NCBI GenBank assembly: GCA_030600975.1
Contig: JAUVUL010000089.1
Coordinates: 1-7,077, forward strand
Direction: 5' to 3'
From: Candidatus Aegiribacteria sp.
Lineage (GTDB): Bacteria > Fermentibacterota > Fermentibacteria > Fermentibacterales > JCC-6
Length of the DNA stretch: 7,077 bases
The translations under genes and the position numbers were made by a program. The notes under the pieces are model-generated. The model did no database searches, was not told where the DNA came from, and saw only the letters and a list, made by a program, of their open reading frames with translations. Of the stretch, positions 1 through 5,579 are shown piece by piece (positions within the stretch are counted from its first letter, which is position 1; each line of letters opens with the position of its first letter).

Positions 1-2
1 AT

Positions 3-47
3 CTGCCGGGAACCGAAAAAACGGAAACCGAAGAGGTGGGTCTTTAG
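3..47 (+). CDS. Possible 3' end of a plus-strand gene (partial)
   Basis: Reading from base 3, the plus strand gives about 14 residues (LPGTEKTETEEVGL) ending in TAG at 45-47. Its composition is plausible for a hydrophilic, acidic C-terminus. The main support is indirect: a hairpin plus T-run lies about 30 nt downstream in the orientation expected for a terminator of a rightward gene. The other two plus frames also stop soon (TGA at 56-58 and at 64-66), so the choice of frame is weak. No function can be given from so few residues. Confidence 0.25.
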   Translation: MPGTEKTETEEVGL

Positions 48-76
48 TAATTCACTGAATTGTTGAGACGTTTGCA

Positions 77-123
77 GGCAAAGGGGAAAGGCAGTACCTT
101 CCCCCTTTGCCAGGCTTATTTTT
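77..123 (+). terminator. Rho-independent terminator-like hairpin with T-run
   Basis: Arms at 77-91 and 97-111 are 15 nt each and pair with a single A-C mismatch (87 against 101) around a 5-nt loop. A T-rich tract (TTATTTTT, 116-123) follows a few bases later on the plus strand. That orientation would end a gene entering from the left edge. Read on the minus strand, the stem is preceded by an A-rich tract but is not followed by a T-run. It could still slow or stop transcription leaving the kinase gene that ends at 192, so it may work in both directions. Confidence 0.6.
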
Positions 124-191
124 CTAATGGTTTATGACAGAACCACCAGTCAAAGCATTCAAATTCATTCATGCGCTTCTTTGCGTCTTCT

Positions 192-2606
192 TCATTCGCT
201 ATCCAGCGCCTCCCGCACCTTGGCTGCCATGTTCTGGATCGTGAACGGTTTCTGTATGAAATGCACACCCTCGTTCATTATTCCGTGGTGGGCGATAACA
301 TTGGCTGTGTACCCGGACATAAACAGGTGTTTGATATTCGGGTAGATGGAAAGTAGATTCCTGGCCAGATCTCGCCCGTTCATCTCGGGCATCACTATAT
401 CGGTCATGACCAGGTTGATCTCACCGGAGTACTCCCCGGCCATCCGGATAGCCTCCCCCGGTGTGGAGGTGGCGAGCACGGTATACCCCTGTTCTTCGAG
501 CATCATCGTGGCCATTTCCATGACCGCCGGTTCGTCCTCCACCAGCAGTATGGTTTCGTTGCCATGCGTGATCTGTTCTGCCGGACCTTCCTTCTGCATC
601 GCTCTGACCTTTGCCGTGTGCCGGGGAAGGTAGATATTGAAGGTAGTCCCCTTGCCCGGTTCACTGTACACGCTGATGTAGCCGTTGTTCTGCTTGACGA
701 TACCGTAGACCGTGGACAGCCCAAGTCCGGTACCCTCGCCGATTCCCTTGGTGGTGAAAAACGGTTCATAAATTTTATCCAGGACATCTCTGTCAATACC
801 GCAACCGTTGTCGCTTACGGCCAGCAATACGTACTCCCCGGGGCATAATCCCGGATAGTCGGCGCAGTATACCTCGTTCAGAGAAGCGTTTCCCGTTTCG
901 ATGGTGACCTTGCCCACATCTTCGATGGCGTCTCGTGCGTTGACACACAAATTTGCCAGGATCTGATTGATCTGTGATGGGTCCACCTTGACCGACCACA
1001 ACTCCGTCCCAGGCAGCCAGGAGAGATCAAGATCCTCACCGATGAGCCGCCGCAGCATATTGAGCATCCCTGCCAGAGTATCATTCAGGTCGAGCACCCT
1101 GGGGGTGATCGACTGCTTGCGGGCGAAGGCCAGCAGTTGCCTCGTCAGGTCCGCTGAGCGCTCGGCAGCCTTGCTGATTTCCGCTAAATGGTCATAGACC
1201 GGCTGGGCCGGGTCCATCTGTTCCAGTGCCATCTCTGTATGGCCGAGGATCACGCACAGCATGTTATTGAAATCATGGGCCACTCCCCCCGCCAGGCGAC
1301 CCACCGATTCAATCTTCTGTGCCTGAGTTAACTGTACTCGCAGCTTCTCCTGATTCTCCTCAGCCTTCTTGCGCTCGGTAATGTCGAACACCCTTGCCTG
1401 AAGTACTTTCTTGCCGCCCAGTACCATCGCATCAAGCAGGACCTCAGCGAGGAAATCCGTTCCGTCTAGACGGCGGTGTAAATGTTCAAACCGTTTGTAA
1501 CCATTTTTTAGAGCAAATGCTATGTTGTTCCTGGCATAAACCATAGAATCTGTGCCGTCCGGCTGAAGCGGAGGCGATAAATCGGCCGGATGCATACTGC
1601 AGAATTCCTTCCGGCTGGCACAACCGAAAAGCTGCAGCGTCGCGTTATTGCAATCGAAAAAGCCTTTCTCATCAAGAAGCATTATCGCATCACTCGATGA
1701 GTCATATAAAGTCCGGACCTTCTCCTCGCTTTCCCGCAGCTCTTCTTCCGCCTGTTTGCGCTCGGTGATGTCCGTGGCCACGCTGGCTATGGCAATTATA
1801 TTGTCGTTTTTATCCCTTACTATTGTGGTCGTCGTTAATGTAGGGAATACTGTGCCATCCTTGCGTATATGACCAATCTCACCGGTGCTGTGTCCCCTTT
1901 CCATAACTTTCCGGTGAAATGGCTCAACATCATCCTTGAATTGCTCTTCATTATGAAAAACACTCAGGTTCCGGCCCAGAAGTTCCCCCGCCTTTTTGTA
2001 ACCGTGCATCTTTACCCATGCAATATTCACGAAAAGCAAATTCCCTTCCATATCGGCTATCGCCATTCCGTCTGCGGATTGCTCAACAACCGATGATAAG
2101 AACCGGATCTGCTCCTCAGCCTTCTTGCGCTCGGTAATATCGTACACCCTCGCCTGCAGCACCTTCCTGTCACCCAGTACCATCGCATCAAGCAGTACCT
2201 CGGCGAGGAAATCCGTACCGTCTAAACGGCGGTGTAAATGTTCAAACCGTTTGTAACCATTTTTTAGAGCAAATGCTATGTTGTTCCTGGCATAAACCAT
2301 AGAATCTGTGCCGTCCGGCTGAAGCGGAGGCGACAAATCGGCCGGATGCATGCTGCAGAATTCCTCCCGGCTGGCACAACCGAAAAGCTGCAACGTCGCG
2401 TTATTGCAATCGAAAAAACCTTTCTCATCAAGAAGCATTATCGCATCACTCGATGAGTCATACAAAGTCCGGACCTTCTCCTCACTTTCTCGCAGCTCTT
2501 CTTCCGCCTGTTTGCGCTCGGTGATAGCGTTTTCCAATTCGGCAACACGCTTCTGCAACCGTGCATTGTTGCGGGTCACTTCCAATTTGTCATTCGTGTC
2601 GGTCAT
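192..2606 (-). CDS. Soluble PAS-PAS-PAS hybrid histidine kinase with C-terminal receiver
   Basis: This 804-residue sensor kinase should autophosphorylate on His and pass the phosphate to its own Asp. Order: charged, probably coiled-coil start (about 1-45), PAS1 (46-158), a different PAS2 (168-281), PAS3 (298-410), HisKA, HATPase and receiver. Visible motifs are phosphoacceptor H444 in GVAHDFNNML, N-box N552/N556, G1 box D599-N600-G-C-G, F box F616-F617, G2 box GEGTGLGLS (623-631), receiver acidic residues E690/D691, phosphoacceptor D736, S764 and K786. There is no signal peptide or membrane segment, so the signal is probably cytoplasmic. PAS1 and PAS3 are near-identical copies. The PAS domains end in the usual DITERK linkers. 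The ATG is preceded by GGAG with about 9 nt spacing. No DNA-binding response regulator is adjacent, so the output partner is unknown. The class is certain; the ligand cannot be read. Confidence 0.95.
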   Translation of the reverse strand: MTDTNDKLEVTRNNARLQKRVAELENAITERKQAEEELRESEEKVRTLYDSSSDAIMLLDEKGFFDCNNATLQLFGCASREEFCSMHPADLSPPLQPDGTDSMVYARNNIAFALKNGYKRFEHLHRRLDGTDFLAEVLLDAMVLGDRKVLQARVYDITERKKAEEQIRFLSSVVEQSADGMAIADMEGNLLFVNIAWVKMHGYKKAGELLGRNLSVFHNEEQFKDDVEPFHRKVMERGHSTGEIGHIRKDGTVFPTLTTTTIVRDKNDNIIAIASVATDITERKQAEEELRESEEKVRTLYDSSSDAIMLLDEKGFFDCNNATLQLFGCASRKEFCSMHPADLSPPLQPDGTDSMVYARNNIAFALKNGYKRFEHLHRRLDGTDFLAEVLLDAMVLGGKKVLQARVFDITERKKAEENQEKLRVQLTQAQKIESVGRLAGGVAHDFNNMLCVILGHTEMALEQMDPAQPVYDHLAEISKAAERSADLTRQLLAFARKQSITPRVLDLNDTLAGMLNMLRRLIGEDLDLSWLPGTELWSVKVDPSQINQILANLCVNARDAIEDVGKVTIETGNASLNEVYCADYPGLCPGEYVLLAVSDNGCGIDRDVLDKIYEPFFTTKGIGEGTGLGLSTVYGIVKQNNGYISVYSEPGKGTTFNIYLPRHTAKVRAMQKEGPAEQITHGNETILLVEDEPAVMEMATMMLEEQGYTVLATSTPGEAIRMAGEYSGEINLVMTDIVMPEMNGRDLARNLLSIYPNIKHLFMSGYTANVIAHHGIMNEGVHFIQKPFTIQNMAAKVREALDSE
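1356..1769 (-). repeat. Direct repeat, copy 2 (PAS3 module of the kinase)
   Basis: This 414-bp unit encodes kinase residues 280-417 and matches 2112-2525 with about 21 base differences by hand count (about 95 percent identity). Only four residues differ: K333, G398, K399 and F407 here against E81, D146, R147 and Y155 in the other copy. Differences cluster at the low-coordinate end (13 lie in 1381-1470), whereas 1471-1577 is identical in both copies. The repeat period is 756 bp, and a different PAS domain lies between the copies. Confidence 0.95.
2112..2525 (-). repeat. Direct repeat, copy 1 (PAS1 module of the kinase)
   Basis: Encodes kinase residues 28-165 and is the partner of 1356-1769. 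The unit begins and ends inside the inter-PAS linkers (ITERKQAEEEL at one end, ITERKKAEE at the other), so a whole sensor module was duplicated in frame. Most differences from the other copy are silent, which fits a fairly recent duplication or later homogenisation by gene conversion. Confidence 0.95.
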
Positions 2607-2688
2607 GCTTTTGCTCTCCGTAGATTCGTCTTCCGGCTGATAATGATTATGTATCTTTTACCTATTAAATATACTTACACTTAGAGAT

Positions 2689-2718
2689 AGACTAATCAGA
2701 TCTGTAATGACGTGTCAA
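2689..2718 (-). promoter_or_regulatory. Candidate sigma70-type promoter for the hybrid kinase
   Basis: On the minus strand a consensus -35 TTGACA (2713-2718) is followed after 18 nt by a weak -10 TAGTCT (2689-2694, 3 of 6 consensus bases). This would place the start roughly 75 nt upstream of the kinase ATG at 2606. The -35 is perfect but the -10 is poor, so it could need an activator or be coincidental. Confidence 0.4.
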
Positions 2719-2770
2719 GTTATACAGTATTTTCAATTCCGCTTTGATTGTTCATCCGCTCACATTTTTA

Positions 2771-2798
2771 TTGACGGGTCAGCGTGGCGTTCTATATT
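2771..2798 (+). promoter_or_regulatory. Candidate sigma70-type promoter for the L7/L12-like membrane protein
   Basis: TTGACG (2771-2776, 5 of 6) and TATATT (2793-2798, 5 of 6) are separated by 16 nt on the plus strand. Transcription would begin near 2805, leaving a leader of about 65 nt before the GTG start at 2871. Its position argues against translation from the in-frame GTG at 2784, which lies between the two hexamers. Confidence 0.5.
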
Positions 2799-2870
2799 GT
2801 CGCTTCAGACAGAAAACTACTGATGATGGGAGGCCTGGTATGTCATGTCGTACAGGACGGAGATTCTGAC

Positions 2871-3164
2871 GTGAATCACAGAGGAGATATACACAACAGG
2901 GAGAATATCCCTCCAGAAGCCCGGGTGGAGATTGAAAGACTATTGCACGAGGGGAAAAAGATAGAGGCGATCAAGGTTTACCGCAGCTATGCGGATGCGA
3001 CCCTGAAGGAAGCGAAGGAAGCGGTGGAATCAGTTGCATCGGGAATGGGCATCAAGCTCACCACTGGCTGCCTTCCCGCTCTTCTCTTCCTGACACTCAC
3101 CCTGCTTTTCATTGTGTGGATTGGTTTCGTCGTCTCAATGCCCCTCTGGCGAAGTTTGCTGTAA
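2871..3164 (+). CDS. Small membrane-anchored protein with L7/L12 C-terminal-like domain
   Basis: A 97-residue protein starting at GTG 2871, chosen because GGACGGAG (2855-2862) sits 8 nt upstream. The frame is open back to GTG 2784, but that longer start lacks a ribosome site and overlaps the promoter. Residues about 15-55 (EARVEIERLLHEGKKIEAIK, then VYR and LKEAKEAVE) resemble the C-terminal domain of ribosomal protein L7/L12, whose hallmark is K-I-x-x-I-K-x-x-R followed by L-K-E-A-K-x-x-V-E. Residues about 67-88 (CLPALLFLTLTLLFIVWIGF) form one hydrophobic helix, followed by a short tail. The soluble domain probably faces the cytoplasm. Such stand-alone domains occur in bacterial proteins of unknown role; in L7/L12 the fold binds translation factors, but nothing shows this here. 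It is divergent from the kinase. Confidence 0.75.
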   Translation: MNHRGDIHNRENIPPEARVEIERLLHEGKKIEAIKVYRSYADATLKEAKEAVESVASGMGIKLTTGCLPALLFLTLTLLFIVWIGFVVSMPLWRSLL

Positions 3165-3211
3165 CGAAATCTTCGTCGAGCGATTCAACACTTGCCATAA
3201 CGTTCAATATG

Positions 3212-3239
3212 TTGTACCTTATCTCTGTTAAGGTATACT
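3212..3239 (+). promoter_or_regulatory. hipB-type promoter with overlapping inverted-repeat operator
   Basis: A good -10 TATACT (3234-3239) with a weaker -35 TTGTAC (3212-3217, spacing 16) lies just upstream of the hipB-like gene. Nested in it is a perfect 7-bp inverted repeat: TACCTTA (3215-3221) and TAAGGTA (3229-3235), with a 7-nt centre. The arms overlap both the -35 and the -10, so a bound dimer would block polymerase. E. coli HipB represses its own operon through TATCC-N8-GGATA sites; this palindrome differs in sequence but has similar architecture. The HipB-operator role is inferred. Confidence 0.6.
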
Positions 3240-3273
3240 CTCATGAACATTAAGAAATACGGTTGGAAACACG

Positions 3274-3615
3274 ATGAATACAGATATCTCGAAAAAGAAC
3301 TTGAGAAGCATTCCGATACCTGTTAAGCGAGCCTTGCATAAACTTGGGCAGGATATCAAGGATGCGAGGAGACGGAGAAGGATAACCATGTCCTTGTTGG
3401 CCGAACGTGCATCTATAAGTCGGACTACTCTTTCAAAGATTGAGAAGGGTAATCCACAGGTATCACTCGAATCCTATGCGATCGTCATCTTTGTGTTGGG
3501 CATGATCGACCGCCTTGCTGAACTCGTAGATGTGAGGTACGATGAATTGGGTCTGACACTTGAAGAAGAACACTTGCCGCAGCGCATTCGCCATTCTCAG
3601 GCCAGGAAAGGCTGA
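3274..3615 (+). CDS. HipB-like antitoxin, XRE-family HTH regulator
   Basis: A 113-residue DNA-binding protein. Residues about 25-83 form a Cro/C1-type helix-turn-helix: LGQDIKDARRRRRITMSLLA, then ERASISRTTLSKIEKGNPQVSLESYAIV with the typical S-x-x-T-L-S-K-I-E-K-G-N-P recognition region. The tail (DELGLTLEEEHLPQRIRHSQ) matches the L-x-x-E-x-L-P-x-R-I-R ending common in antitoxins paired with HipA-family kinases. The ribosome site before ATG 3274 is weak (GGAAA four bases upstream). The following hipA-like start at 3626 is 10 nt past this stop, the usual antitoxin-first order. The antitoxin appears intact while its toxin is broken, so it may persist as an orphan autorepressor or protect against related toxins. 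Confidence 0.85.
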   Translation: MNTDISKKNLRSIPIPVKRALHKLGQDIKDARRRRRITMSLLAERASISRTTLSKIEKGNPQVSLESYAIVIFVLGMIDRLAELVDVRYDELGLTLEEEHLPQRIRHSQARKG

Positions 3616-3625
3616 AGGATCTGAG

Positions 3626-4272
3626 ATGAGTAAACTGATCATCGTCTACATTGACCTTTTAGGATCAATTCAGCCGGTCTTGTCGTTCCCAGGCGGCGAG
3701 TCGTAGAAATCAGAAGTAGACGTGTTCTTGTACTTCAACGGTTTGATCGCACGGACAGAGCCCGAATCCCGTTTCTTTCCGCCATGAGTATGATTGGTAC
3801 TACTGATCATGAGCAATCCAGCTACCTTGAGATTGCCGATGCTATCAGGAGATACGGTGCTACTCCCAGGACCGACCTGCAGGAGCTTTGGAAACGAATT
3901 GTATTCAATGTTCTTATCTCGAATGTCGACGATCACATGCGAAACCATGGCTTCCTGTACGTTGGCCATGATGGATGGAGCCTTTCCCCGGCTTATGATC
4001 TGAACCCTACTCCTGTTCATATCAAACCGCGTGTGCTCTCGACCAACATTGATCTTGACGACTCTACAGCCTCCCTTGATACAGCCCTCTCTGTTGCTGA
4101 ATATTTCAATATTACCCTTGATCAGGCGCGTATCATAGCAGCGGACGTGGGAAGATCTGTAAAAAATTGGCACCTTGAGGCATTAGCTTTGGGTTTATCC
4201 AAGGCAGAGATCGATAGGATGACATCTGCTTTTGAACACGAGGATCTGAAAAAGGCAACCGGAAGACCCTGA
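3626..4272 (+). pseudogene. HipA-family toxin kinase remnant (internal deletion with frame change)
   Basis: HipA proteins are Ser/Thr kinases that in E. coli inactivate glutamyl-tRNA synthetase. A genuine start remains: ATG 3626 behind AGGA (3616-3619), giving MSKLIIVYIDLLGSIQPV, which fits the family N-terminus. That frame then stops at TAG 3704-3706. The family C-terminal half resumes in the -1 frame from about 3670 (SAGLVVPRRRVVEI, then VLQRFDR, IPFLSAMSM, YLEIADAIRRYG) and stays open to TGA 4270-4272. Retained are the catalytic loop NVDDH (Asp codon 3928-3930) and the metal-binding SPAYDLNP (Asp codon 3997-3999). About 200 internal residues of a family normally near 420 are missing, including the ATP-binding loop. 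In-frame ATG 3784 lacks a ribosome site, so the C-terminal half is probably untranslated. Confidence 0.85.
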
Positions 4273-4295
4273 CGCATCGCTTCTCAAGACTGTTT

Positions 4296-4919
4296 TCAGG
4301 AAGGCTGGAGGAAAGCTCTAACGGGGGCCCCATCCCCGGCGATGATCTTCAGAGGGAAACATATCAGCAGATAATTACCCGGCAGGACATCATCGAGCAG
4401 CAGATTCTCAAGTATCGGTATCGATGCGCCCAGAAGAATCTCATGAACTTCTGCTGAATCTGGCGGATCCACCGAAAAGGTATCGATACCCACAGTCTTT
4501 ATGCCCTTAGATACAGCCAGGTCAGCTGCCTCCGCTGAAAGGTACGGGTAGTTCATCGGATCACAGTTATCTCCTGATGTCCCTGACGATGTTTTCAGAA
4601 GCAGCGCTTTACCATCGAGGGAAAGAGATTCAATAATGTCTTTTTCGATTCTGGGTTTTCCTCTGCAGTCAGTGACCACTGCCGGGAGAATGAGCCTGGA
4701 CAGGGGAATATCGTCAACGAATGTGTTGTATCGGGCCAGGTGGGCCGGGGGATCGATATGTGTTCCGCAATGGCTGCTCATAGTAAGTTTTGACAAGCGG
4801 AAACCGTGAGCCACTGAAGTGTCCATGCGGAATCGGACATCACCGGGCCATGCCGGTGTATTGTCTGAAAGAGGCATTGTAATATCTATCAGTTCCTCTG
4901 GAGATACTCTGTATTCCAT
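4296..4919 (-). CDS. KynB-type cyclase family metal-dependent hydrolase
   Basis: This 207-residue protein of the cyclase family (Pfam Cyclase) has the length of bacterial arylformamidase KynB. The N-terminus has DITMPLSDNTPAWPGD (residues 12-27). The metal motif is H50-C-G-T-H54-I-D56-P-P-A-H60, and H159 and E171 occupy positions matching the remaining KynB ligands and catalytic residues. Members hydrolyse N-formylkynurenine or related amides and lactones using a divalent metal, usually zinc. No other tryptophan-catabolism gene is nearby, so the substrate is open and no symbol is given. No signal peptide is visible, so it is cytoplasmic. ATG 4919 has AAGG about 8 nt upstream and lies 15 nt after the endonuclease III stop, so it probably shares that transcript. 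It converges with the hipA remnant, with about 23 nt between their stops. Confidence 0.85.
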   Translation of the reverse strand: MEYRVSPEELIDITMPLSDNTPAWPGDVRFRMDTSVAHGFRLSKLTMSSHCGTHIDPPAHLARYNTFVDDIPLSRLILPAVVTDCRGKPRIEKDIIESLSLDGKALLLKTSSGTSGDNCDPMNYPYLSAEAADLAVSKGIKTVGIDTFSVDPPDSAEVHEILLGASIPILENLLLDDVLPGNYLLICFPLKIIAGDGAPVRAFLQPS

Positions 4920-4934
4920 GAATCAGCCTTTCAA

Positions 4935-5579
4935 TTAGTTTTCGGGTTGAATCCTGGAAGGGCATTGATCGCTCAATGGGCATTCATTACAAAGTGGCTT
5001 CATCGGCCTGCATATCCTCTGGCCGAATCTGACCATGATGTGATTGATTCCCGTCCATTCCGCTTTAGGGAAAAGTTTCTGAAGCCGTAACTCGGTCTCC
5101 TCAGGGGACTGTGTATCAACCAGCCCCAGTCTGTTTGAAATTCTGTGAACATGGACATCAACACATATTGAAGGTACGCCAAAGACCATTCCCATCACGA
5201 AATTAGCAGTTTTTCTTCCAACCCCCGGGAGGCTCAGCAGGCTATCCATACTATCAGGAACGCTGCCCTCAAAATCACTTCTGAGGATGGAAGCGATACT
5301 CTTCATCTGTCCCGCTTTCTGTCGGTAGAAACCTGCAGGTCGCAGTAGCAGTTCCAGCTCCGTTCTGTCAATTGAGATCATGGCATCGACATCCGGAGCC
5401 CTCTTCAGAACCTGTCTGGAAACCGTTCTTGTAACAGCGTCCCTTGTTCTCAGGCTTATTATGGTTGAGATCAGAACGGGAAAAGCCTCTCGGGATTCCT
5501 CCATGGGGGCAGGTACACCAGGGGACTTCAGAGCATTTTTCATCCTGTTCAGGATTGCATGCGGAGTGAATTCAGGCAC
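4935..5579 (-). CDS. nth: Endonuclease III (DNA glycosylase/AP lyase, 4Fe-4S)
   Basis: A 214-residue base-excision repair enzyme that removes oxidised pyrimidines and cleaves the abasic site. The helix-hairpin-helix LPGVGRKTANFV (117-128) carries catalytic Lys K123. Catalytic Asp D141 lies in CVDVHVHRISNRLG (139-152). The iron-sulfur loop is C190-x6-C197-x2-C200-x5-C206, the canonical spacing. Length fits the family (E. coli 211). The region that reads LSxQATD in E. coli reads ISLRTRDAVT (41-50) here, a variant seen in thermophile and archaeal relatives. The start is GTG 5579, whose G is also the last base of the upstream rnd TAG, so the genes overlap by 1 nt. AGGA within the end of rnd serves as ribosome site. 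Translational coupling to rnd is likely. Confidence 0.93.
   Translation of the reverse strand: MPEFTPHAILNRMKNALKSPGVPAPMEESREAFPVLISTIISLRTRDAVTRTVSRQVLKRAPDVDAMISIDRTELELLLRPAGFYRQKAGQMKSIASILRSDFEGSVPDSMDSLLSLPGVGRKTANFVMGMVFGVPSICVDVHVHRISNRLGLVDTQSPEETELRLQKLFPKAEWTGINHIMVRFGQRICRPMKPLCNECPLSDQCPSRIQPEN

Noticed and set aside
116..172. 18-codon minus-strand ORF just after the kinase stop (MNEFECFDWWFCHKPLEK)
   Set aside because: It has no convincing ribosome site, is very short, and ends directly beside the terminator-like hairpin. Its odd aromatic content is not enough to call a gene.
503..796. Overlapping minus-strand ORFs within the kinase region
   Set aside because: They are other-frame shadows. 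The kinase frame carries continuous, well-conserved HATPase and receiver motifs there.
1648..2640. Paired plus-strand ORFs with near-identical protein sequence
   Set aside because: They are antisense shadows of the duplicated PAS coding sequence; their similarity only reflects the repeat.
2784..2870. Longer N-terminus (29 extra residues) of the L7/L12-like protein from GTG 2784
   Set aside because: The codon lies between the -35 and -10 of the candidate promoter and lacks a ribosome site, whereas GTG 2871 has a strong one.
3164..3176. Small inverted repeat ACGAA-ATC-TTCGT after the L7/L12-like gene
   Set aside because: A 5-bp stem without a T-run is too weak to call a terminator.
3243..3326. 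Short plus-strand ORF (27 codons) overlapping the hipB start in another frame
   Set aside because: ATG 3243 lies at or before the transcription start predicted from the -10 at 3234-3239, has no ribosome site, and overlaps a clear HTH gene.
3652..3706. Programmed -1 frameshift joining the HipA N- and C-terminal pieces
   Set aside because: No X-XXY-YYZ slippery heptamer is in phase, and the joined protein would still lack about 200 residues including the ATP-binding loop. Deletion is the simpler reading.
3670..4173. Long minus-strand ORF opposite the hipA remnant
   Set aside because: It is antisense to a sequence that clearly matches the HipA C-terminal half on the plus strand and shows no recognisable domain.
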